Source of the DNA: Defluviicoccus sp.
GTDB taxonomy: Bacteria; Pseudomonadota; Alphaproteobacteria; MPNO01
Length of the DNA: 50,712 bases
Assembly (NCBI GenBank): GCA_028820505.1
Contig: JAPPIT010000141.1
Location: forward strand, 60,924-111,635
Direction of reading: 5' to 3'
Part shown: in pieces, positions 39,128 to 47,509 of the stretch
Position numbering within the stretch: the stretch's first letter is position 1
How the letters are laid out: every line of letters begins with the position of its first letter
The notes under the pieces: generated by a model
Database searches by the model: none
What the model was told of the DNA's origin: nothing
What the model saw: only the letters and a program-made list of their open reading frames with translations
Position numbers and translations under genes: made by a program

Positions 39128-40465
39128 TCAGAGCTTGATCGAGACCAGGTATGTCGCGATCGGCGGGTACGCGATGACCAGGATCAGCACGAACAGCATC
39201 GCCAGCGCGAACGGCGCCGAGCCGACGAAGATATCCTTCAGCGAAATGTCGGGGCGCGCCAGCGTCGAGTGGACCACGTAGACCGCGATCCCGAGCGGCG
39301 GGGTGAGCAATCCGATCTCGGTCGCGATCACGGTCACGATCCCGAACCACACCAGGTCGATCTCGAAGAATTTGAGCGCCGCCAGGAACAGCGGCACCAT
39401 GATCAGCATGATCGAGACGGAATCGATGATGGTGCCCAGGATAATGACCACCAGCACGTAGAAGGCCAGCATGCCGTAAAAGCCGGCCCCGAGATTGTCG
39501 AAGATCGCCGCCATTTCCGACGGCAGGCCCGACATCCCGAGCATCCGGCTGTACATGCTGGCCGAGCAGATCAGGAAGAGGAGCGTCGCGGTGATGTTTC
39601 CGGAATCGAGCAGCACGTTCCAGAAGCTGCGCCAGGTCAGCGCGCGGCGCGCCAGCGCGAAGATCAGCGCCAGCAGCGCACCGGCGGCGCCCGCCTCGAC
39701 CGGGGTGAAGACGCCACCGTAGAGGCCGCCCAGCACGAGAAGCACCAGCGACGTGATCGGCATCGCCTTGCGCCACAGGTCGCCGGCGCTGAGCGTCTCC
39801 TCCTCTTCTTCCGCCACGCCCTCTCGGACGTCCCGGTCGACATGGACCAGGCGCGGAAACAGCGTCGCCATGATGTAGATCAGCCCGCAAAACGCGATCG
39901 TCAGCAGAATGCCGGGGCCGATGCCGGCGATGAAGAGATCGCCCACCGACTCCTCGGCGATCAGCGCGTAGATGATCAAGAGCACGCTCGGCGGGATCAG
40001 CATGCCGAGCACCGACGACCCGGCCACCGTGCCGACGGCGAAGCGCCCGTAATAGCCGTGGCGCATCATCTCCGGCACGGCGACCTTGGAGAACACCGAG
40101 GCCGAGGCCACCGAGGCCCCGGTGATCGAGGCGAAGATCGCGTTGGCGACCACGGTCGCCATGCCGAGCCCGCCGCGCACCTTGCGCAGCATGATCTGGC
40201 CGATGTCGTAGGCATCCCGCCCCATCCCGGCGGCGGCGACCAGGAAGCCCATCAGGACGAAGAGCGGGATGACCGCGAAGACGAAATTGTTCACCGTCTT
40301 CTCGGCCGCGATCAGCAGCAGGTTGAAGGCGATCGCCGCGTTGCCCTTGATCACCCAGGCGCCGACGAAGGAGATCAGCGCCAGCGTCACCGAGATGTGC
40401 ATGCCGAAATAGATCAGCAGCAGCATCGCGAATACCGAGATCAGGGCGATTTCGAAGGCTTCCAC
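39128..40465 (-). CDS. TRAP transporter large membrane subunit (DctM family), system 2
   Basis: 445 residues from GTG 40463-40465, with about 12-13 membrane segments. PLFVLMGFLVAAAGMGRDAYDI and ITGASVASASVFSKVAVPEMM are the family marks. Its stop lies 6 bases from the stop of the diiron-protein gene on the other strand, so the two TRAP units meet tail to tail. A hydrophilic loop rich in Glu (EEEEETLSAGD) lies at about 212-225. It partners with the DctQ encoded 9 bases upstream. Confidence 0.95.
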   Translation of the reverse strand: MEAFEIALISVFAMLLLIYFGMHISVTLALISFVGAWVIKGNAAIAFNLLLIAAEKTVNNFVFAVIPLFVLMGFLVAAAGMGRDAYDIGQIMLRKVRGGLGMATVVANAIFASITGASVASASVFSKVAVPEMMRHGYYGRFAVGTVAGSSVLGMLIPPSVLLIIYALIAEESVGDLFIAGIGPGILLTIAFCGLIYIMATLFPRLVHVDRDVREGVAEEEEETLSAGDLWRKAMPITSLVLLVLGGLYGGVFTPVEAGAAGALLALIFALARRALTWRSFWNVLLDSGNITATLLFLICSASMYSRMLGMSGLPSEMAAIFDNLGAGFYGMLAFYVLVVIILGTIIDSVSIMLIMVPLFLAALKFFEIDLVWFGIVTVIATEIGLLTPPLGIAVYVVHSTLARPDISLKDIFVGSAPFALAMLFVLILVIAYPPIATYLVSIKL

Positions 40466-40474
40466 GGGCGCCGC

Positions 40475-40996
40475 CTAGGTCGTTGCCGCCGGGCGAAAAA
40501 GCGCCCGCGCGCTGCCGGCGGCGAGCGCGAGGAACTGGAGCCCCGTCAGCGTGCAGCCGAGGAACACGACCAGCAGCCGAGGCCAGTCCGGGAAGGTGAA
40601 CACGCCGACGACCCCGACATAGAAGTCGAGCTCGTAGGACCTGATCCATTTCGGCCAGGCGCCCCGCACGATCGCCGCCATCAGGGCGGCGCCCGCGAGA
40701 TAGAAGACGACCGACATGCCGTGGCCGACGCGCGGGTAGCGGGCGACCAGCCGGTTCAACACGGCGTCGGACCGCGTCATGCTGCCCGAGCGCAGGGTAT
40801 AGGCGAGCTGCAGATAGAGGACGGCCACGACCGACATGGTGACCAGCTCGGTGGTGCCGTTGATCGGCGCGTTGAACAGGAAGCGCATCGCGATGTCGGC
40901 CGAGATCGCCAGCATCATCACGAAGATCCAGGCCGAGCCGAGGCTGTTGCCCGAGATGACGAGCGCCCCGAGGACGCGATCGAGGGTTTTTAGCAT
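40475..40996 (-). CDS. TRAP transporter small membrane subunit (DctQ family), system 2
   Basis: 173 residues, four predicted membrane helices (about 13-35, 47-66, 95-113, 132-153). The segment ADIAMRFLFNAPINGTTELVTM is typical for DctQ. Only 9 bases separate its stop from the DctM start. It lies 138 bases downstream of the binding-protein gene, and that gap contains a strong hairpin. It should bridge the binding protein and the large subunit. Confidence 0.9.
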   Translation of the reverse strand: MLKTLDRVLGALVISGNSLGSAWIFVMMLAISADIAMRFLFNAPINGTTELVTMSVVAVLYLQLAYTLRSGSMTRSDAVLNRLVARYPRVGHGMSVVFYLAGAALMAAIVRGAWPKWIRSYELDFYVGVVGVFTFPDWPRLLVVFLGCTLTGLQFLALAAGSARALFRPAATT

Positions 40997-41050
40997 GGCC
41001 CCCGGCCGAACCGCGGTTGCGGAGCGTCCCTCGATACGGCGCCGAGGCGC

Positions 41051-41094
41051 CTACCCGGGATGAGGGAAAGCGAAGAATCCCTCACCCCGAGTAG
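41051..41094 (-). other. Strong intercistronic RNA hairpin between binding-protein and membrane-subunit genes
   Basis: Arms 41078-41094 and 41051-41067 form a 17-bp stem in the minus-strand RNA with a 10-base loop. Two positions pair as G-U wobbles there but would be C-A mismatches in plus-strand RNA. This points to a hairpin acting in the transcript of system 2. No long U tract follows, so read-through to dctQM with stabilised upstream mRNA is the likely role. Confidence 0.75.
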
Positions 41095-41134
41095 CCGCGG
41101 GGCGGCGTATCGAAGGGCGCGCAAGAAACGCCCG

Positions 41135-42208
41135 CTACTCGCGGTCCCAGTTGCGGGTCACGAGCTGCTTCTTGTCCCGCATGTAGTCCATATAGTCGCC
41201 CAGCATCTTGGTGCCGGGGAGCCCCGCCTTGTCCTGACGCTTGGCCCATGCCTGCGCGATGTTGGAGATCGCGAAGGCCCAGGTCTTCTTCTCCGCCGCC
41301 GACAGCTCGTGAGTTTCCTGGCCGTACTTCTTCTCGCAGACGCCGAGGCCCCACTTGCCGCCGCCGATGATCTTCTGGTTGCCGGCCGCCGACCATGTGG
41401 CGGTGGCTTCCTTGATGGCCGCCTGGACCTCGCGCGGGATCTTGGGCCAGGAGTCCGTGTTGGCGGTGAGCAGCGCGTTGGCGACGGCCCCGAACCCGGC
41501 CGCCAGCTTGTACTTGGTGATCTCGCAGAACTTGAACCCCGCCATCGCCTGCTGCCAGAGGACGCCGCCTTCGTAGATGCCGGTCTTGAGCGCGTTGTAC
41601 ATCGTCGCCAGGCCCTTGATCACGACCGGCGTCGCGCCCGCCGCGGTCACCCAGGGGATGTTCGCGCCCACGGCGCCGATCTTCATGCCCTTGAGATCGG
41701 TGAACTTGGTGATCTTCTTCTTGGTCCAGAGCTCGTAGAAATCCGCCGTTCCCGTGATGCCGAGCATCGACTGGTTGAAGCGTTCCACCTGTTTCCCCAT
41801 CGCCGGGTATTTCCCGTACAGATGGTTCATCGCGTCGGTCGCCACCTGGACGTCGAGCGTGGTGAACGGCGTCACGTAGGCGATCTGGTAGAGCGACAGC
41901 TCCGACTGGTGGAACGGCCCCGGCACGACGCCGAGATCGCCGAGCCCGGTCTGCACGCCGTCGAGCTCGCCGCGGACCTTGACGATCTGCCCGCCGAAGC
42001 CCTGCACCCAGGACACCTTGTACTTTCCGGTTTTGGCGAGGATCTCGTCGACCTTGGGGACGAAGTCCTTGATCGCCGCGCCGACCGGCGCGTAGTTGTG
42101 GTTGTTCCCCGAGATGATGGTCAGGCGCACCTTTTCGGCCGCCTGCGCCGTTCCGAGGACGAGCGCCGCGCTCGCGAGCGCGGCGGCGATGAATCCGATC
42201 CTGCGCAT
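41135..42208 (-). CDS. TRAP transporter solute-binding protein (DctP family), system 2
   Basis: 357 residues. The signal peptide MRRIGFIAAALASAALVLGT ends at AQA-AE (21-24). The mature part begins EKVRLTIISGNNHNYAPVG and carries the FTDLKGMKIGAVGANIPWVTAAGATPVVI segment of the ligand-binding hinge. It differs strongly from the system 1 binding protein, so the two systems should take up different acids. No SD sequence is obvious in GCGGAAGGGGATACC except AAGGGG, 6 bases ahead of the ATG, which is good. It is the first gene of the system 2 operon. Confidence 0.93.
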   Translation of the reverse strand: MRRIGFIAAALASAALVLGTAQAAEKVRLTIISGNNHNYAPVGAAIKDFVPKVDEILAKTGKYKVSWVQGFGGQIVKVRGELDGVQTGLGDLGVVPGPFHQSELSLYQIAYVTPFTTLDVQVATDAMNHLYGKYPAMGKQVERFNQSMLGITGTADFYELWTKKKITKFTDLKGMKIGAVGANIPWVTAAGATPVVIKGLATMYNALKTGIYEGGVLWQQAMAGFKFCEITKYKLAAGFGAVANALLTANTDSWPKIPREVQAAIKEATATWSAAGNQKIIGGGKWGLGVCEKKYGQETHELSAAEKKTWAFAISNIAQAWAKRQDKAGLPGTKMLGDYMDYMRDKKQLVTRNWDRE

Positions 42209-42266
42209 GGTATCCCCTTCCGCATTTCTTCGATGGTGCCCGATCGTCTTCCGCGATCCCGGTTCG

Positions 42267-42295
42267 ATACCACAGCAATTGCGGAAACCGGTCAA
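42267..42295 (-). promoter_or_regulatory. Possible promoter of the TRAP system 2 operon
   Basis: On the minus strand TTGACC (42290-42295) and TGGTAT (42267-42272) are 17 bases apart, about 60 bases ahead of the binding-protein start. The -35 is 5 of 6 to consensus; the -10 is weak (3 of 6). Confidence 0.3.
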
Positions 42296-42366
42296 GCGCG
42301 GCGCCGTGACAGCCCGGGGCGGCGCCCGCATAATCGGGACGCAGCGAAGCAGCGGGAGGCGCGCCC

Positions 42367-43572
42367 ATGGACGCCCCCGGCCAGGATCTGACCGCGCTCG
42401 ATACCGACGCCTGGCTCGCCCGGGCGGCGAAGGCCGGCCCGGTCGTGGAGTCGTTCGCACCCGAGGCCGACCGGAACCGCCGGCTGACCGCCGGGGCGAT
42501 GGCGGCGCTGCACGAGCAGGCGCTGTTCCGGCTCCTCCTGCCGGCGGTCTATGGCGGCGCGGAGATGACGTTGCCGGTCTTTCTGCCCGTGATCGAGGCG
42601 GTCGCGCGGCACGACGGCAGCGCCGCCTGGTGCGTCGCCCAGGGCAACGGATGCGCCTCGCTGGCCGGTTTCCTCGAGCCCGCCCTCGCGCAGGAGATCT
42701 GGGGACGGGACCCGAACGGCGTGCTCGCCTGGGGGCCCGGCAAGGCGGAAGCGCGGGCGGTCGAGGGCGGCTACAGCGTCACCGCCCGCACCGGCTTCGC
42801 GAGCGGCAGCCACCACGCGACCTGGCTCGCCGCCCATTGCATGGTCTTCGAGAACGACGGTACGCCGAGGCTCGACCCCAAGGGAACGCAGGAGAACCGC
42901 ACCATGCTGATCCCGGCGGCGACGGTCGAGCTGTCGAATAGCTGGGATTCGGTGGGACTCCGGGGGACGGGGAGCGACGGATTCGCCTGCGACGGGCTGT
43001 TCGTGCCCGGGGAACGGACCGTCGTCCGCGCCACGATGATCGACGACAGGCCCGTCGTCTCCTCGCTGCACGGCATGCCGCTGATGTCGGTCTACGCGAT
43101 CGGCTTCGCCGCCGTCGCGCTCGGCCTCTCGCGCGGGCTGTTCGATGCGTTCGTCGCGCTGGCGCAGGACAAGCGCCCGCGCGGCGCACGTTTCACGCTC
43201 AAGGAAAACCCGGCGGTCCACGAAGAGGTTGCCCGCGCCGATGCGAAGATCCGGGGCGCCCGCGCCTTTCTCGCCGAGGCGGCGGAGGCGGGCGCCGCCG
43301 ATCTCGCCGCCGAGGGCCGCATGTCGGTGGACACGCTGATGACAATCCGGCTTGCCGGCACGCACGCGATCCACGAGGCGAAGGCGGCCGTCGACCCGCT
43401 CTTCGATACCGCCGGCACCGGCGCGGTCATGGCATCGAGCCCGCTGGAGCGCCGGTTCCGGGACATCCGCGCCGTCGGGCTGCAGATGCAGGCGCGCAAG
43501 ACCCATCTCCAGACCTGGGGCTCCTGGGCCCTCGGCGGATCGGTGACCTCGGACGGAGTCAATGTGGGGTGA
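42367..43572 (+). CDS. Acyl-CoA-dehydrogenase-fold flavin monooxygenase-like protein
   Basis: 401 residues. The N-terminal helical region with LLLPAVYGGAEM, the middle sheet with WDSVGLRGTGSDGF (about 198-211) and the C-terminal four-helix bundle with LERRFRDIRAVGLQMQ match two-component group D monooxygenases (HpaH/HsaA, DszC). These use reduced flavin from a separate reductase to hydroxylate phenols or oxidise sulfur and nitrogen compounds. The catalytic base Glu of true acyl-CoA dehydrogenases is not evident, which favours the monooxygenase side. It is divergent from the system 2 TRAP operon (158 bases) and heads a run of three genes with short gaps. Confidence 0.83.
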   Translation: MDAPGQDLTALDTDAWLARAAKAGPVVESFAPEADRNRRLTAGAMAALHEQALFRLLLPAVYGGAEMTLPVFLPVIEAVARHDGSAAWCVAQGNGCASLAGFLEPALAQEIWGRDPNGVLAWGPGKAEARAVEGGYSVTARTGFASGSHHATWLAAHCMVFENDGTPRLDPKGTQENRTMLIPAATVELSNSWDSVGLRGTGSDGFACDGLFVPGERTVVRATMIDDRPVVSSLHGMPLMSVYAIGFAAVALGLSRGLFDAFVALAQDKRPRGARFTLKENPAVHEEVARADAKIRGARAFLAEAAEAGAADLAAEGRMSVDTLMTIRLAGTHAIHEAKAAVDPLFDTAGTGAVMASSPLERRFRDIRAVGLQMQARKTHLQTWGSWALGGSVTSDGVNVG

Positions 43573-43623
43573 ATCGGACCTCCCACCCCGGCACAGACCG
43601 GATAGATAGGTAACGGATCGGGC

Positions 43624-44817
43624 ATGGACATCGAAGCGCTTCTCGGCCGGCTGGACCGGCGTTTTACGATCGACACGCTGGTCGATCTGGCCCGGGTTCC
43701 GGCCGACGTGCCGATGGGGCACGAGGTCTTCATCGAGCCGGACGACCCGAAGCTCGTTCACTACGTCCAGAACGTCCTGCGGCCGAAGCTGGCCCAGGCC
43801 GGCGCCTACGACCTGATCGACGTGCCGGGCAACCAGATCGTCGCGCGCCACGGCGCCGGGACCGGCGGGAAGTCCCTCCTGATCCAGGTCTACACGCCGG
43901 TCCAGCACCACAATTTGATGGACGATCCGTGGTCCGGGAAGATCGCTTCCGGCGCCGCGTGGGGGCGCGACGAGCCCTGCGTTTTCGGCATGGGGGTGGG
44001 CCAGAACAAGTCGCACCAGGCGATCGCGCTCGCCGTCCTCAAGCTGCTCGCCGACACCGGGACGGAACTCCCCGGCACGCTTTACGTCGCGATCAACAAC
44101 GAGGGAAGGTCGAGCCACAAATGCTCCGAGGCGATCCTCGGCGCGCTCGATGCGAAGCCCGACTTCGCGCTTTTGATGACCGCGACGCACGAGCGCATCT
44201 CGATGGGCAATCGCGGCCGGGTCGACGTCAACGTCACGGTGCGCGGCAAGGCCGTCCATTCGAGCGTCCCGGACACCGGGTTGAGCGCCATCGAGGGCGC
44301 GTGGGAGGTCATGAGCCGCCTCAAACGGATGACCTTCGAGGGCACCCACCCGCTTCTCGGCGGCCGCCACGTGCTGCCCTACCAGATCGCCTATTCGCCG
44401 CTTGCGCCGCACACGATCCCCGACACCGCGCGGATGCGCATCGACCGGCGCCTTTTGCCGGGCGACGATCCCGCGGCGGCGGCGGAAGAGGTGAGGGCGG
44501 CGATCGGCGACCTCTCGCCTTGGGAGGTGACGGTCGAACAGGGCCATCACATGTGGCCCGCTTTGGTCGATCCCGACAATCCGGTGGTCCGCCTGCTCGC
44601 CGAGGCCCATGAATCGGTCCACGGCGAGCCGCCGGGGACGTTTTACGGGCAGGGGACGTTCGACGCCGGCGGTCCCTGCGCGGCCGGAGTCCCGGCGGTG
44701 ATGTACGGCGTCGCCGGCGGCGCGGGCGTGCTGGATACCGATCTGGTCGCGCTTTCCTGCCTCGACCGGGTCTCGCGCGTCGTGGCGCGCACGATCCTCT
44801 CCTATCTCGGTGAGTGA
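43624..44817 (+). CDS. M20-like peptidase-fold protein with substituted metal site
   Basis: 397 residues. The two-domain fold of M20 metallopeptidases is clear: the dimerisation segment KAVHSSVPDTGLSAIEGAWEVMSRL (209-233) and the order of strands agree. The metal residues do not. The HxD motif aligns with VYTPVQ (89-94), the bridging Asp region is GVGQNK (124-129), and the catalytic EE is NNE (158-160). Only Glu160 remains. It is therefore probably inactive as a standard dizinc hydrolase, or binds metal in a new way, possibly with His95/His96. It lies between a flavin monooxygenase-like gene and a luciferase-like gene, whose start overlaps or abuts its stop. Confidence 0.72.
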   Translation: MDIEALLGRLDRRFTIDTLVDLARVPADVPMGHEVFIEPDDPKLVHYVQNVLRPKLAQAGAYDLIDVPGNQIVARHGAGTGGKSLLIQVYTPVQHHNLMDDPWSGKIASGAAWGRDEPCVFGMGVGQNKSHQAIALAVLKLLADTGTELPGTLYVAINNEGRSSHKCSEAILGALDAKPDFALLMTATHERISMGNRGRVDVNVTVRGKAVHSSVPDTGLSAIEGAWEVMSRLKRMTFEGTHPLLGGRHVLPYQIAYSPLAPHTIPDTARMRIDRRLLPGDDPAAAAEEVRAAIGDLSPWEVTVEQGHHMWPALVDPDNPVVRLLAEAHESVHGEPPGTFYGQGTFDAGGPCAAGVPAVMYGVAGGAGVLDTDLVALSCLDRVSRVVARTILSYLGE

Positions 44818-44818
44818 C

Positions 44819-45826
44819 ATGGCCGAAGCCGTTCCCATGCGGGCGAAGTTCGGCCTTTCGCTGTCGACCCGGGCGATCCTGTTCGACTGGGGGACGCTCG
44901 ACGACCTGCTCGACATGGCGGAGACGGCCGAGGAGTCCGGCCTCTTCCACGGCGTCTGGGTCGGCGACAATCTGTTGTCCAAACCCCGGGTCGAGGCGGT
45001 GGTCACGCTGTCCGCGATGGCCGTGCGGACCAGCCGGGTGAAGCTCGGCACGGTCTGCCTCGCGAGCTTTCCGTTCCGCGATCCGCTCCTGTTCGCCCTG
45101 CAATGGGCGAGCCTGGACGTGTTGTCCGGCGGGCGGACGATCCTCGCCGTCTGCAACGGCGGGTCGCGTTTCGACGGCCCGCAATTCGCGCACGAGCTCG
45201 ACGTCATGGGCGTTCGTTCCGGAGAGCGACCCGCCCGCGTCGTCGAGGGAATCGAAATCCTCCGCAAGCTGTGGAGCGACGGGAAGGCGAGCCACGATGG
45301 CCGGTTCCGCAGCTTCGCCGACGTCGACCTCCAGCCGAAGCCGGTCCAGAAGCCGCCGCCGATCCAAATCGCCGTCAATCCCAAGCGCGACGACATGCCG
45401 GAGGAGGCGATGGAACGGATCCTGAGGCGCGTCGCCACCCACGCCGACGGCTGGCAGACCGACGGGACGCCGGTGGAGCGGTTCCGGGAGCGTTTCGACA
45501 GGATACGCGCCTATGCCGGGGAACTCGGGCGCGACACGTCCGGCTTCGACGGCTCGCTCCACATGATGGTCAATATCGACGAGGACCGGGACCGGGCGTT
45601 CGAGGAGGCGACGGCCTTCCTCGGCGCCTATTACGGCGCCGGCTACATCACGCGCGACCATGCCGAGACCTGGCTCGCCTACGGCCCGCCGCAGGCGGTG
45701 ATCGACAAGCTCGCCGCCTATATCGAGGCCGGCTGCACCATGCCGATAATGCGTTTCGTCTCCGCCCGCCCGCGCGAGCAGCTCCAGCGCTGCATCGAGG
45801 AAGTCCTGCCGGCGTTCCGGGCGTGA
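44819..45826 (+). CDS. Luciferase-like (LLM class) flavin-dependent oxidoreductase
   Basis: 335 residues from ATG 44819; a GTG at 44810 is an alternative and would overlap the M20-like stop. Segments GVWVGDNLLSKPRVEAVVTLSAMA, the LDVLSGGRTILAVCNGG loop and the PPPIQIAVNP strand are family marks of luciferase-like and F420-type oxidoreductases. The C-terminal YGPPQAVIDKLAAYIEAGC is typical. It needs reduced flavin or F420 from elsewhere. It ends a three-gene run with the HpaH-like and M20-like proteins and converges on a second HpaH-like gene 14 bases away. Confidence 0.88.
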   Translation: MAEAVPMRAKFGLSLSTRAILFDWGTLDDLLDMAETAEESGLFHGVWVGDNLLSKPRVEAVVTLSAMAVRTSRVKLGTVCLASFPFRDPLLFALQWASLDVLSGGRTILAVCNGGSRFDGPQFAHELDVMGVRSGERPARVVEGIEILRKLWSDGKASHDGRFRSFADVDLQPKPVQKPPPIQIAVNPKRDDMPEEAMERILRRVATHADGWQTDGTPVERFRERFDRIRAYAGELGRDTSGFDGSLHMMVNIDEDRDRAFEEATAFLGAYYGAGYITRDHAETWLAYGPPQAVIDKLAAYIEAGCTMPIMRFVSARPREQLQRCIEEVLPAFRA

Positions 45827-45840
45827 AGCCCGCCCGCCCC

Positions 45841-47016
45841 TCAGATAAACGGCGAGGCGGGGTCGAGGCCGAAGGCGACGCGGCCGTAGGTCGTTCCCGC
45901 CACGTCCCACTTGAGGATGATGTGGTTCGCCGCCACCCGGACGTCGCGGAACTTGCGCTGCGGGGCGCTGGCCGAATAGACGCTCCTGGCGCCGCCCGCC
46001 TCGAACAACTCCTCGGCGGCGCGCCGGCAGAACCGGGCGGCATAGGCCATGTCGCGCCGGTTGCGCGCGCGCTCGGCCAGCGTCAGCGACCGCCCCTCCC
46101 GCATCGCTGCCATGGCCTCCCGCGTGTCGCGCTCGATCAGCATGCGGGCGCAGTCGAGCTCTACCGAGGCGGCGGCCACGCGCATCTGCATCGTCGCGTA
46201 CTCGGCGACCGGCGCGCCGAGCGAGTGCCGCGCCCCGATTTCGGTAATGACGTCTTCCAGCAGGCTCTCCGCGGTACCCAGCGCGGTGGCGCAGAAGTGG
46301 AACGGGATGGTGCACACATGCGGCAGCCGGTAGAGCGGCGGCACGTCCGGACTGCCGCGCGCTTCCCAGCCGCCGCCGATCAGCCTGAGCGGGATCGTGC
46401 GGTGGCGCGGCACGAACGCCCCGTCGGCGACGAGGGTCTTCGACCCCGTCCCGGCAAGCCCCATCACCTGCCAGTCGTCGTCGATCTCGACCTCGTCGAT
46501 CGGCACCAGACAGAGATGGGGCTCCGGCGGTCCGTCTCCGGCCGCCATGATGCTGCCCAGGAACGCCCAGCGGGCGAAGTCGCAGCCGCTCGCGAAACCC
46601 CAGCGGCCCGTCAACCGCCACCCGTCGCCGTCGGGCTCGTTAGTGCCCGAGGGGAAGTAGCCGGTGGCGATGAGGGCATCCGGCTCGTCCGCCCAGATCT
46701 CGTCCGCCACGCGCGGGTCCATCATGCCGACGATCATGGCGTGGTCGCTATAGACGCCGCACACCCAGGCGGTCGAGGCGCAGCCGCGTGCCAGTGTTGC
46801 GACGATCTGGACGATCGCGTCGAGCGGCAGTTCGGCCCCGCCTAGCCTCAGCGGCTTGCCCATCGTGTGGAGCCCGGCCGCGCGGATGTCGGCGATCGTG
46901 TCCGCGGGGAGGCTGCGCAGCGCTTCCGTCGCCTGCGCGCGTTCGGCGAGGACCGGAACCAGCTCTTCCGCCCGGCGGAGGATTTCGGCGGCGCGGGCTT
47001 GGGGATCGTCGCTCAT
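45841..47016 (-). CDS. Acyl-CoA-dehydrogenase-fold flavin monooxygenase-like protein (second copy type)
   Basis: 391 residues. The segment GRWGFASGCDFARWAFLGS and the DDWQVMGLAGTGSKTL strand (about 181-196) are those of HpaH/HsaA-type oxygenase components, and the ending HIILKWDVAGTTYGRVAFGLDP is typical of them. It should hydroxylate a phenol-like ring using reduced flavin supplied by another protein. It is only distantly similar to the gene at 42367. The SnoaL-like gene lies 4 bases upstream on the same strand, so the two are co-expressed. No reductase component was found. Confidence 0.84.
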   Translation of the reverse strand: MSDDPQARAAEILRRAEELVPVLAERAQATEALRSLPADTIADIRAAGLHTMGKPLRLGGAELPLDAIVQIVATLARGCASTAWVCGVYSDHAMIVGMMDPRVADEIWADEPDALIATGYFPSGTNEPDGDGWRLTGRWGFASGCDFARWAFLGSIMAAGDGPPEPHLCLVPIDEVEIDDDWQVMGLAGTGSKTLVADGAFVPRHRTIPLRLIGGGWEARGSPDVPPLYRLPHVCTIPFHFCATALGTAESLLEDVITEIGARHSLGAPVAEYATMQMRVAAASVELDCARMLIERDTREAMAAMREGRSLTLAERARNRRDMAYAARFCRRAAEELFEAGGARSVYSASAPQRKFRDVRVAANHIILKWDVAGTTYGRVAFGLDPASPFI

Positions 47017-47020
47017 GGCT

Positions 47021-47455
47021 TCACCTCCGTGCGAGACGATCGGCGGGCTCGTAACGGTCTTCGAGCCGGTTGGCGTGGCGATGGACCAGCCGCCATTCGC
47101 CGTCGATCAGGCGGAAGACGTGCGTGACCCGGTTCGACCACCGGGCCGGTTCGTCCATCCCGTCCATGGCGGTCTCGAAGGTCTCGATATCGGTGGTGTA
47201 GGCGAGCTCCGACGTGACGACCGTGGTCAGGTTCTCGTGACGGACGGTGCCCCCCTTGAACTGCCGGCCCGCCCAGTCCCAGCGCCGCGAGACTTGCTCC
47301 CAGCCCTTCTCGTAGCCGCCCCAGCCGTAGAAGCTGGTGTCCTCGCCGGTCTGGGCGTAGAGCGCCTTGATCGCGGCCACATCGCCGTTCGCGACATCGG
47401 CGAGCGCCGCGCGGAGCCGCGCCAGCGCTTCCTCGAAGGGTGGTCCGTCCGTCAT
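47021..47455 (-). CDS. SnoaL/DUF4440-like (NTF2-fold) protein
   Basis: 144 residues, one NTF2-like cone fold. ALADVANGDVAAIKALYAQTGEDTSFYGWGGYEKG and the end HVFRLIDGEWRLVHRHANRLED are typical. The family includes hydratases, cyclases and small-ligand binding proteins, and many members with unknown role. Trp and Tyr residues in the pocket suggest an aromatic ligand. Its stop lies 4 bases ahead of the start of the flavin monooxygenase-like gene, so it probably serves the same pathway. ATG 47455 is chosen as the fold begins right after it. Confidence 0.8.
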   Translation of the reverse strand: MTDGPPFEEALARLRAALADVANGDVAAIKALYAQTGEDTSFYGWGGYEKGWEQVSRRWDWAGRQFKGGTVRHENLTTVVTSELAYTTDIETFETAMDGMDEPARWSNRVTHVFRLIDGEWRLVHRHANRLEDRYEPADRLARR

Positions 47456-47509
47456 CGCCGTCCCGCCGGATCGCCGTTGCCTCATGGTTGTCCGGCGGGG
47501 TTTTCGATG

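Noticed and set aside
42292-45438. Very long open frame (over 1000 codons) on the minus strand
   Set aside because: It is antisense to three well-recognised genes at 42367-45826. In DNA this GC-rich, opposite frames stay open by chance, and the translation is rich in Arg, Gly, Asp and His with no domain.
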